Positions 32,501 to 43,860 of a stretch of DNA of 64,000 nt are shown here, one piece after another. The stretch comes from Nothopassalora personata (taxonomy: Eukaryota; Ascomycota; Dothideomycetes; Mycosphaerellales; Mycosphaerellaceae): the NCBI GenBank assembly GCA_033816765.1, contig CM066299.1:248001-312000 (forward strand). Reading direction: 5' to 3'. The notes under the pieces are model-generated. The model was not told the DNA's origin. It was given only the letters and a program-made list of their open reading frames with translations, and made no database searches. A program made the translations under genes and the position numbers. Positions within the stretch are counted from its first letter, which is position 1, and each line of letters starts with the position of its first letter.

Positions 32501-34958
32501 CTTCTCCTACTACTTAACTAATGCAATAAGTTCCCTTATATTGTTAAGCCTAACTGCTTTTAACTGTGCTAATGATTTCCTCTCTACCTTAATCTTCTAG
32601 TTCTAGAGAGTAACTAGAGCATCTTCTCTTTTCTTAAGAGGATAGGTCTACTTTTTTCTAGAGAAGTTGTTAACAATCTTAAGCTAGTATTTGAACCCTA
32701 GCCTTAATGTTAGTAGTAGACTATATATGTTAATAGATACAAGGGCAAGTCTTTTAGGTCTTCTCTTAGTAACTTTGCCTTTGTACTTCTTTATCTTTGC
32801 TATTAAACATACTCTACACTAGTAGAAGCTATCCCTAGGAATAGGAATAGGTTCTTTTAAGTCTATTACCTTATAAAGATTCTAGAGCAAGTTCTTCCTA
32901 AAGTGTGCAAATCTTCTATACTAAAGCTCCTACTGTTTTAGGTCAGTCTCTAATTTAGCAGTTATAAAGGCATTCTCTATTAGTAGTGTATATAATAAGT
33001 AATGTGCCCTTTATTATAGTAGAGGAGAAATCTTATTAATGAATAGAACCCTCCTAAGAAGCCTTGTCTAGACAATAGTTTAGCTAGAGGGGGATATAAG
33101 AGAAAATAAAGGAGGTTAGACACTAAACTACTTGCTAAACTAGTTCTAAGAAACTAGGTTCACCCCTAGCTTAGGTACAAGTAGAACATCTTCTAAAACA
33201 ACTTTCCTACTAGATCTCCTACTTATCTCTATAGTCCTAATATAAGTAGCTAATAAATGCCTACCTCCTACTTTAATCTATTTCTTCTTTATTAAGGGAG
33301 TTATAGATCTAAAGAGGCAGTTCTAGTTAGTTATATAGGATAAAGCATAAGAATCAAGTAACTACTCTAATAAGGGGAACTTGCCTTAGACTTCTGTAGT
33401 TAAGTGAGCTACTTTATTATACTTATTATTATTAGACATTGTCTTCTAGGATAAGTTGTATAAGTTAGGTAGCTCTTAGGTAGAGAAACCTTTCCTAGTC
33501 TTCCTTGTTTTAGAGGAAGGAGACTAGGCCTAGTTCTTCTAGAGTAACAGCATGTTAGAGCTAAGTTTCTTTACCATTTTCTTAAGTTCCTCTATAGAGG
33601 ACTTCTCTCTTAGTGTTCTTCTTAAAGATGGTAGTAGAGATCTTCTCTTCTTAATATATGTTGCATTCTAGGAGGATAGTACTTAGGAATAAGATCTAAG
33701 GACCTTCTTTGCCTTAGAGAGACCAGGGCAGTCCTTAATAAGATAGTCCTTCTTATAGAGAAGGCAGGAAAGTGATCTTGCCTAACCTAAGGGCCTAACC
33801 TAGGTAGCTACTATACTATACTTAGCCTTAGAGGGATTTAATCTAGCCTCTTAAGCCTTAAGGATCTTTAAGGTCCTTTTATAATCTATCTTTAGCTGAG
33901 CTATAATAGTATCCCTAGCTACATAGTAGTTAGGTGGCAGTAAGCTTAAAAGCTAGGTTATTCTTACATTAGCTTTCCTATAGTGCTAGCCCTCTAGGTT
34001 AACATTAGCAATCCTCCTTCTAAGAGACACTAGGTGTGCCTATGCAGATCTAATAGTGAACTCTTTACTTATCTCAAAGTTCACAAACTGTTTTGTAAGC
34101 TTATGTGTATAGGTTACCAATACCTACGTATCCTGTTAGGTCTTAACTTAACAACTAGCTCTCTATCTTGTATCTCTAAAGGTTGAACTATCTCTTCTAG
34201 TTGTCTCTCCTAAGAAATTGGGATTTTAGTTCCCTTTTCTTCTCCTTTCTCTTAGTGTGAATCTATAATGAATTGAATGTAATAAAACAAGGTGTATATG
34301 CTTCAAAGTCGTGGCTTAGGTCCTGCTAAGGCTTTTAGTGTAGAATAGTAAGGTTCGTAGGTGTAGATACTAAGGCCTGCTTAGTAGGGTAAAGAAAGAG
34401 CGGTGTAGTCTCGGAGCTAGGATATAGGTCTGTCTCTCCTAGTAGAGTTCTAAATGACTTACTTAAAGTCCTTCTTAATAGTATCTCGATGCAGTTCTAC
34501 CTACAGAGTGTCTTTAAGGTATTAGCTTATATTAAGCCGCATAGAGTCCTTTTCTAGATTACCTATTACTTAGTATTAAACTAAGCTCCTTAATAGGATA
34601 GATGGGGTAGACTTCTGCTTCCTAGATGTTTTCTACTATAATAGTAAGGGATACAAGTAACCTATACTAATATAGGTTGCTCTTACTCCTATACAAACCC
34701 GGGCTTATAACCTATAAGTTAAGACCTTACAGGATACGTAGTTAGTAGCGGAGTGGAGTAAGAGATCAATCTTTAACTAGCTAATAGCCACAGGGCATGT
34801 AGCAATATATTAGGAACCAATGTGTTGATTGTGTTAGATGTCTATCTAAGCTAAAGGGGAGAGAAGGTGTCTTCCGATAAGCTGAGTTATCGTAGATGCC
34901 TTAGGCTATTAGATTATAACCTAACTGTTAGCTCCCCTTAAGATGCTACATCTTAACA
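29567..34958 (-). mobile_element. Ty1/copia element C, RIP-degraded, full length
   Basis: 5392 bp between 246-bp LTRs (29567-29812 and 34713-34958; TGTAAGTTAAGACC...ATCTTAACA), with target duplication GTAGC (29562-29566 and 34959-34963). Pol is on the minus strand. More CA/TG is left here than in the neighbouring chromoviruses, suggesting lighter RIP or later arrival. Confidence 0.85.
29830..34320 (-). pseudogene. gag-pol remnant of copia element C
   Basis: Minus-strand remnants show a zinc-knuckle-like CLLYKKDYLIKDC (about 33790-33745; Tyr in place of Cys and His fits RIP). They also show RT with IYIDNILI (YIDN at 30892-30881, from YVDD/YIDD by G-to-A) and a copia-type RNase H (CLVRYCDSNYAIDKADRV, about 30390-30335). 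Gag-to-RT order with RNase H next to the 3' LTR is that of Ty1/copia. Borders are approximate. Confidence 0.7.
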
Positions 34959-35622
34959 GTAGCTATAGTAATCTAATAGATATAATACTATTAAAGTTAC
35001 TTTAAATTAATTATACTACTCTCTTTTAAAATTCGTAGCTACTATACCTCTAGTACTATAATATATAATCTATAGTACTATACTACTATTTAGTATGTAT
35101 ATATTAGTAATTAAGGTATAGCTATTAAGGGATGTCGTAATGTATAGCACGCCTACGACCTACTAGTCGTAGATGAACTAATTCTTGCCTTTTGTTTAAG
35201 ACGCATTACGCGTCGCAAGGTGTACGTATGCGTGTCACGTGCGGCTTAGTAGCCGGTCGCGACCGCATGTTACATGTAAGGCTATATGTAAGGGTTAGCT
35301 ACTAGGCTGCCCCTTACAATTATCTCCCCTCCCGTACGAGCTATCCTTAGCTCGCTAGTTACTACGTAGAGGTTCCTACGTACTTCTAGAACTATAGTTG
35401 CTATACGGCCTACATGCCGGTTGCGTGCGTGTCGTTATGTAGGTGTAGGTAAGTAAGGCTTAGTTACTATACCGACGTAGCTAGTTAGGGGTATAAGACT
35501 CTAGCCTAACCTAGCCCTATTCTCCTAGCACGTTCCCTAGCGCACTACCCCCGTTATACTACTACTACGTACCCGTACCGCACCCGCACCGTAAGCGCCT
35601 CACTAGTATCATTATTATTATT

Positions 35623-36554
35623 ATGTCTAACTCGCCTCCATCCTCTAGCCGCTCCGCCTCCTTCTATAGCATTAGTAGCGATAGCACTACTAGCGCCTTA
35701 GAAGACGAGCGCCGCTAGGCGGCTCTAGTGCGCGACGTACCTAGAACGCCTAGTGGTCGTAAGCGACTAGCATCCCCCTCGTAGCTACTAACGCCCTCGC
35801 CTACTACTAAGCTCTCGTAGAGGATTAACATATATATACGGTACCTCCCCTACTTCGTTAAGGGTAAGTCTCTACGCGCGCCGCCTACGATTTGTATACT
35901 AACTACTTACTAGACGAAGCCGATGACTATAATAGTATTACTACCGGCGAGCTCTTAAAGAAGTGCGGCCGCTGTAGGCGTAATAGACATAAGTGCGCGC
36001 CTAATACTAGCTACGCTATCGCCTCGCTAGTAAGCCGCCTACGCGCCGCGCGCTCCTAGCGCGACTTCCTTACGGCTATAATAGGCTAGGCGCCTATAGA
36101 CCTCTAGCAGTAGGAGCTAGTAGAGTAGATCTGCCTATGTGCCTAGCTAGGTAACGATATTACGGAGGTAAGTCGCTACTTCGCTCCTACGAGTTAACTA
36201 CTACTCGCGGGGGGGGGGGGCTCTAGTGCGTCTCCTATGCTTTAGCTAACCCTTTCTATAGGCTATTAGGTAGTTTAATGCCTATAAGCATAAGCGTGCC
36301 GGGGAAACCCGTATACGTGCCCCCGCCGCCGCTACTACTACCGCCGCCCCCGCCGCTACAGCCCTCGCGCTCTAGTAGGAGTAGAACCGCGCCCTTAATG
36401 GGCTGTTCGAACTCGGCCGCGCCGTAAGTCGTATGTTCCTCGTATACGTATACCCTACTAACCGTAGTCCTAGTTCCTATAGGCGTAGAACATCGATACT
36501 ACCGCCGCCGACTAGGCATTCCTACCTAAGTTACTACGCGACGATAATAACTGA
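35623..36554 (+). pseudogene. antisense accessory gene of chromovirus D1 with introns and CX2CX6C motif
   Basis: Opposite to gag-pol and next to the 3' LTR. Exons 35623-35863, 35914-36167, 36262-36423 and 36483-36554 join in one frame of 729 nt (242 codons plus TGA). Introns of 50, 94 and 59 bp have GTAAGT donors, CTAAC branch points and TAG acceptors. The product starts MSNSPPSSSRSASFYSISSD, has ELLKKCGRCRRNRHKC at exon 2 (motif at 35964-35996), an Arg-rich helix (SLVSRLRAARS) and an Ala/Thr-rich stretch in exon 3, and ends PKLLRDDNN. About 15 in-frame stops are present; all I read are TAG, as expected from CAG or TGG after RIP. The frame is otherwise preserved, which supports a real gene before RIP. 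The inverted copy in D2 (46707-47645) has the same structure. Confidence 0.75.
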
Positions 36555-36697
36555 GGCGCTCGCCTTACACGCTACTCGCGGGCTCCTCGCCTACTACTAC
36601 TCTACGTAGCCCCTAGTAGGCGCGCTACTCTTTAGCTTTTGTTTTTGTTTATAGTTAAGAAAAGTTTTATTTATGCTCTAGTACTCCTATACTAGTC

Positions 36698-39600
36698 TTA
36701 TTTGCTTCTCCTTAACGCCTTATAGTCGGCTACTATACGATCCGCATTCGCGAGGCCCTCCGCCGGTTCCTAGCTATTACACTCCTCTAGCTAGTCCTTC
36801 CACTAGACTAGATACTATAGCTTACCCTTACGCTTACGCCTATCTAGTACTGCCTCTACCTTATACTCTCCGTCCTTATTAGCTAGAGAGGGTACGGGTC
36901 CATCCTTATCGCTACCGATATACGGCTCGAGGAGAGAGACATAGAAGACGTTATAGAGCCTTAAGTTAGCTAGTAGCGCTAGGCGGTACGCCTACGAACC
37001 GACAGCGTCCGTAATGCGGTATAGGCCGATAAACTTCGGACCTATCTTCTTCTTTAGCACTGCTAACTTAAGGTTCTTCGTTAATAATAGGACTAAGTTA
37101 CCTACGCGGTAGGTCTTAGCTTAGTGGGTCTTGTTATAGTAGCGAGCCTAGCTTTCTACTGTAGCCTTCTATCGCTCCTCGAGTGTAGCGCGTAGTTTTC
37201 GTATGCGACTCGTAGCTATTACCGCTGCTAGTACTTCCCCCCCCTAGGTCTCGTCTCGAGATCTAGTTAGTATAGGGGTAATCTTAGGTCGCTAACCGTA
37301 CGCTATCTCGAACGGACTCATCCGTAGTATTAGGTGGATGCTGTTATTAACTGCAAATTTAGCAACTATAAGCCACTTAGCCCACTTAGTTTAATTATTA
37401 CTATAGTAATAACGAAGATATTGTTCGAGGGTTTAGTTTACCCTCTCAGTTTAGCCGTTAGTCTAAGGGTAAAAGGCCGTAGATAGCTTACGCTTTATAC
37501 GCGCCTCGAAGTAGAAGTTACTCTAAAATTAACTAGTAAAGACCGGACCTCGGTCGCTTACTATACCTAACGGAATACTATAGTGTCGTACGACTTCGTC
37601 TCGTAGGAGCCTCGTAAGCTCTACGGCTATACAAGTCTTCGTCGTTAGGATGTATAAGCTCATTTTTAAGTAGCGATCGACTATTACTAGGATCGCATTA
37701 TACACGTAACCGGCTCGCGTGCTTAGAGGTAGGTCCGTAATGAAATCTATAGTGATTTCCTACTACGGCCGCTCCGGTCTAGGAAGCGGTTATAGCCTAC
37801 TATAGGGTCGATGGCGTTTAGCCTTCGAACCCTAGTAGGTTCTATAGGCTTAGACGTATTGCTTTACGTCCGTGCTAAGTAAGTCCCACTAATAATTACG
37901 TCGTAATAGCTCTTTAGTCTTAGTTCTTCTAAAGTAACCCGCGAGGACGTCGTCGTAGTGTATACGAATTAGATACGACCTAATTACGTGATCCCTAGGT
38001 ACTACGATCGCGTCTCCGTAGTACATAAGGTCATCCTTTACATACTATCCCTTAGCGTCCCTCACGCTTAGCGCCTACGCTAAGCATACGATACACTAGT
38101 CGTCTTACTACTACGCGATCTTTATTAAGAGTAGGATTAACTTACCCGTCGAGCTATAAGCTTAACCCTATATTACTGTAGCGTACACTACTACTAGTAA
38201 CGACGGCTTGTCTTAACAGGGAAGGTCACCTCTCCGCACTACTATTGCCGCGCCTATGTCGCCCTATATCGCCTCGTAGGTAGAAAGTACGCGCTTTACC
38301 GTCGGCTCGCTTGTTCCTTCTAGAGACTCCTTCTAGAAAGACAGCTTACTTTATAAGGTAGGTAGCAAGTTCGAAGTTTATTACGTTATAGCTACGTAGT
38401 TACTACGTCTCGAAGGCGCGTCGGCTAGGTTAGTCTTACCCGGCCGATGCTCTACTATAGAATTAAAAGACTATAGGAACGTAGCCTATCGAGCTTACCG
38501 CCCATTTAGCTACTTTACTATTATAAAGCCCTATAGGTTAGCGTAGTCGACTAGTACTCGTACCGTATACGTAGCGCCCTCTAAGTATAGCCTCTAATGC
38601 TTAAAAGCCTTAACTACTACAAGTAGCTCCTAATCGTGCGTCTCGTAGTTATACTCGGCTAGTATTATCTTACGTAAATAGAACGCGATAGGATGCTACT
38701 TAGTACTAAACAATTAGGATATAATACCTACGATCGCGAAACCTAACGCGTCGGTTTCGACTCGCGTGCGTAGCGTAGGATCGAAGTGCCTAAGTATTAG
38801 TGCACCTAAGAATCCGGCCTTAAGCTATCGAAACGCCTACTCTTCGCTTAAGGTCTACGTAAGAGGGCCCTACTTCTTACCGTCCTTGGATCCCTTTAGT
38901 AGGTCCGTTAGGGGCTTGTAGACCCTTAAGTATCCTTCTATAAAACGCCGGTAGAAGTTGCAAAACCTAAGGAAGGACTAGACCTTATAAAAGGTCGTAG
39001 GTGTAGGCTATTCCTCGATAGCGGCTACCCTACTCCTATCTATCGACACGCCTACGGCGCTTACGATAAACCTAAGGAACTCTACACTCTCCTAGAAGAA
39101 GTGGCACTTCTTAGGGTTTACGAATAGAGTAAACTTCCGTAGCCTCGTAAGCACTTCGCGCACGGCTCGTACGTGTGCCTTACGCGTCTCGCTATAGATA
39201 AGGATATTATCTAGGTAGACTACGTAAATGTTATTAACTAAGCCGGTTAGCGCCTTATTAATATACCCTTAAAAGGTTACTAGTGCGTTAGTTAACCCGA
39301 ACGGCATTACTAGGTACTCGTAGTATCCGTATCGCGTGCGAAACGCAGTCTTCTACTTATCGCCTCGCTTAATAGGGATACGATAGTAGGCGTCCTTTAA
39401 ATCGATTATAGTAAAGAACCTAGAACCTAATAGCCTATCTAGCGTCTCGCTAATTAGGGGTAGGGGGTATCGGTTCTTTACTATAATCTCATTTAAGCCT
39501 CTATAGTCTACATAGAGCCTAAGGGTGCCGTCTTTCTTTAGTACGAACAGGATAGGCGCACCCGCCTCGCTTACGGACCGCCTAATCCACCCCTTCTCTA

Positions 39601-41580
39601 TTGCTTACGTAAGGTACTCCTTTAAGGCCTCTAGCTTAGTTAAGGACTAGTAGTACAGCGGCTTAAAAGGGGGTTTCTTTCCTTTAACGAGATTGATTGT
39701 ATACTTAATCCCGTCGGGCATCTTGCGCTTCGCCTACTTATTAGGTGCGTATACATCTCGGAAGTCTACAAATTCTTTAGGCTACGAGGGGCCCTCTCCT
39801 TCGGGTACTGCTATAGCAATAGCCCGAACACTTATTGTATAAACCTACTTTAAGCTCTCGAGATCCTTAAGGAACTCGCGTGCGTCGCGCTACTAAATCG
39901 TAGGCGTCTCTATACCGTAGTACTACTAGTTATCCTTATTGGCCTTTACTATCCGATTACGATGCCGCTAGGGTCTACCTAAAATTACTAATAGCCTACC
40001 TATAGGTACCGCGTAGTAGATGGCGTTACTTACGCGCTCTACTCCCGCGTTATTAGCGAGTCGTAGCCGAACCGTAAAGGCGCCGTAGCAATACCCTAGG
40101 TTATGCGTATACGACTCTAACTTCGGTAGCCTTACCCTATTAATAGGTTGCATTTAATGTCGGAGTATATACTTATATAACACTAGGCTAAGATCCGCAC
40201 AGTTATCTAGGAGAAACGTAGCCTCGCGAAAACCCTTACGAGTCTCGACTGCGCCTCGTAAGTAACGCGCTAGACACGCATCCACTCGCCTTAAAGGGTT
40301 GACTTTAGGAAAACTCGGACTTAGGAGCGACCTACTTATAGTCCTCTACCTTTTCCCTAGTCGCTACGCTAGACACATATCTACTCGCCTTAAAGGGTTA
40401 ACTTTAGGAAAACTCGGACTTAGGAGCGACCTACTTCTAGTCCTCTACCTTTTCCCTAGTTACTGCCCTTCTTAGTTAGAGCCTTCGTAGCGTCTACCCT
40501 ACGAACCGCTTACGCGTTACGGTCCTTCCATAGGTGCCTATTCGGGTAATCCGTCTTAATGTAACCCCTCTTATAGCATCTATAGCACTCCGCTTTAGTC
40601 CTATCGAAGGTTATAGACGATCCGCCGGCGTCCCGCTAGTAACTCGTACCCGGGTCGCGCGACGCCTAACTATGCTTCTACTACTTCGAGCTACGATCGC
40701 TTCGCCCTTAGTCGCCCTTAGTCTCTCGCCTACGGCGACTATGCTACCCGCGGTCGTACCCTCCGCTACTACGCTCCGTGCTTTTAATGCGCGAAGCTAG
40801 GATTACTAGTTCCTCTCTAGTTGTTAGGATGTTATAAAACTTAACGATTGCGGACCGTAGGCTAGGCGTAAGCTTAGCGAGCATATATCGCACGCGTTAC
40901 GCCTCCGTATAGTCCCCTAACTAATCCTCTATAAGATCTAGCTTAGTCGTAAACTAACGTACTATCTAGTTGTCCTTCTATTTTACCGCGTTATACTCTA
41001 ATATTACGTTAAGCACGCGGTTTATAGGGTTACCGTATACGTCTCGATAGAACTCCTTAAAGTCCTAGTATATATACCCTTTAAGGTTAAGGACGCTATA
41101 GTTAGCGTACTATCGCTTACTTACCTCTCCGCTTAGGTACATAACCCTATATAGGACCTTTAACTCGTTCGTCGTATACGTGCCGCCTAAGAGGGTAAAG
41201 ATAAGAGAGAGCTCCCTTAGGAATACCCGTGCTTTCTTAATCGAGTCCCCTCTAAAAGGCGTAGGTTCTTTAAGACGTAAACGTGTCGTATACGATACGA
41301 CCGCGCCTCGAGCTACGATATTATCGTTAGTTACTATAGATAGAGGAGGGGGAGTAGGGGATGGTTCTCCGCCGGATTCGCCCTAAGGGTCCGCCGGCGG
41401 CACGCTTACGTCCCGTAAGATCTCTAACTGTTTAATCTCCCTCTATATCTCCTTCTCCTTAACCTCTGCCCGAAGGGCATCCCTCCTTACGACTAAGGCT
41501 ACACGCCTCGCTTGTTGCTAGGCCCTAGGGCTTAGGGGAGCCGTAGGCGTAGCGCTACTATCGTCGCGTTCGGACTCCAT
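36698..41580 (-). pseudogene. gag-pol remnant of chromovirus D1
   Basis: The ATG at 41580 opens MESERDDSSATPTAPLSPRA. Gag is recognisable (about 41400-40500). RT has VVYLDNILIY (YLDN at 39218-39207, from YLDD), followed by RNase H and integrase. A chromodomain (EYKVEAVLDRRKRKG, then EPAEGLANADRIVADYK) lies at about 36880-36710, before a TAA at 36700-36698. Stops are of the RIP type, and at least one indel disturbs the frame. Confidence 0.8.
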
Positions 41581-41813
41581 AGCGTATATAGATTGTAACG
41601 AAGAGAAGAATTAGAACTGTTAAGGGATGTCGTAATGTATAGCACGCCTACGACCTACTAGTCGTAGATGAACTAATTCTTACCTTTTGTTTAAGACGCA
41701 TTACGCGTCGTAAGGTGTACGCATACGTGTCACGTGCGGCTTAGTAGCCGGTCGCGACCGCATGTTACATACAAGGCTACATGTAAGGGTTAGCTACTAG
41801 GCTGCCCCTTACA

Positions 41814-43627
41814 ATAGCTATCTTCCTTTACCTTAACCTCACGTTCGGTTTATCCCTTATAGTATTTTATAGATAATAGTACTACGCCTCTAGACTATTT
41901 AGACCTATATTATATTTACTATATAACAGTTATATATAATATATAATCTATAGTACTATACTACTATTTAGTATGTATATATTAGTACTTAAGGTATAGC
42001 TATCTTTCTTTACCTTAACCTTACGTTCGGTTTATCCCTTGTAGTATTTTATAGATAATAGTACTACGCCTCTAGACTATTTAGACCTATATTGTATATA
42101 CTATTATACAGTATATTACTACTAGATATCTATATACTAGTAGTAAAGCTATAGTTAATCTCTATGGTCTAATAGTATACTAGATCTATCTTTTATAGCG
42201 TATTTATTTATATATATTAGGTGTCTACCTATTCTATAGTATAGACAAAATAGTATTTATTAACTTCTAGTTAAATTTAGGTATATAGTATAGTTTTAAG
42301 CTCTATAATTACTTAATCGGTACTACTTCATTTACCGCTAGTAAGGTACTCCTAAATAGTAATTCTAATCTTATACCTCTACTATTAGACCTATATTTTA
42401 AGTTTATAGGCTAAATAGTATAGTAATAGAGTAATATAGGTTAGGATATAGCCTTATACTATGGTAGATAGCTCTATAATTACTTAATTAGTACCGCTTT
42501 TCCTACTACTACTACTAGGATACTCCCTATTAGAGGTTCTAGCTACTGTACCTCTAGTACTATAGGTCTATATATATATCTACTACTAGAGATAGAGATA
42601 TACGAAGAAATAGAGTTCAATAGTAGTAAAGAAGATAAGATAAATATAGTTTAAAAGAATATCTAGTATATATAGTAGGGCTTTTTCCTCTTAATTTAGT
42701 ATTTCCTAAGATAGATAGACTCTATAGGCTCTATAAACTTCTATAAATCCTCTTTAGTATATAACAAAAATACCTATTATAGTAGTAGTCCTAAATAGTA
42801 TGTATATTACTATCTACTAATTTAAAATGCTTTAAGTGTCTATTTTAATTATCTATTATTTACATGTCTCATAATACTTATTAATTCTATCTACTTAACT
42901 TAGGAATTCTTCTTTAATATTGTTGTTATAGATTCCCTATTATACGTATATAATTAAATAGGAAGTATAGTATTAGGAATATATTAATAAGAATTATACT
43001 AGTATATATACTAGTTACTCCTCCTATGTACGGCGTAACTACTCTCTACGCTCCGCTTACTATATTTCTATCTTAAATCGTTTACGCTTAAGTTACAATC
43101 GTTAATGTTTACTCTTAATTTAATGTTGCTCCCTCTTATAGCGTAGCCGTTCCTCTCGCTCTTCTAGCTACACTCTTTGTTCTTATAGGCGTAAGGCTAT
43201 AGCCTTATCCTATGCCCTATTAATAGCCTAATTAAAGAGCCTATACCGGTGCGTTAGCTAGTCGGTCTACCGGTATATATAACGGTACGTACGGTAGGGA
43301 GGACCGTAGCGAGGATCGTAGTAGTAGTAATGAACGTAACTAGACACTTTACCGTGTACTACCCCGTATAGACGGCGTTTATAATCTCCTTCGAGTCGAC
43401 ACGCTTACGCTTTGTCTTATAGGGGGGTTACTATAAAGGCTTAATAAACCTCTTCGGCTTATATTAATTAGTTGTCTAGTTACATAAGTTAGCTCGAATA
43501 CCTTATCGCTAAGTACCGGTACCTCGACCGGTAGCCCTTTAGTACGCCTACGTTTATCGAGCATTACCTGCCTTTTACGCTCTATAGTATATTAGTAGAC
43601 GAACCGGTAAGGATACTAGTATATATA
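41814..43627. other. AT-rich RIPed segment with a 182-bp tandem duplication; sequence X continues
   Basis: The first part is a tandem duplication: ATAGCTATCTTCCTTTACC at 41814 and ATAGCTATCTTTCTTTACC at 41996, both followed by the same TTCGGTTTATCCCTT sequence. The stretch preceding the second copy also precedes D1 (about 35050-35122), so D1 inserted into this repeat. 42100-43000 is very AT-rich and has no recognisable content. From about 43240 the ACCGGT words of sequence X return. A 61-codon minus frame (43564-43379, MLDKRRRTKGLPVEVPVL) contains one of them; I do not assign it a function. Confidence 0.5.
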
Positions 43628-43860
43628 TGTAAGGGGTAGCCTAGTAGCTAACCCTTATATATAGCCTTACATATAACATGCGGTCGCGACCGGCTACTAA
43701 GCCGCACGTAACACGCATACGTACACCTTGCGACGCGTAATGCGTCTTAAACAAAAGGCAAGAATTAGTTCATCTACGACTAGTAGATCGTAGGCGTGCT
43801 ATACATTGCGACATCCCTTAACAGTTCTAATTCTTCCCTTCGTTACAATCTATACACGCT

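Larger units (their letters stand above)
35123..41813 (-). mobile_element. chromovirus D1, RIP-degraded, full length
   Basis: 6691 bp between 196-bp LTRs (35123-35318 and 41618-41813), with target duplication ATAGC (35118-35122 and 41814-41818). In the left LTR the terminal TG has become TA. Gag-pol is on the minus strand (41580 to about 36698). The 3' region holds a four-exon gene on the plus strand (35623-36554). Confidence 0.9.
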
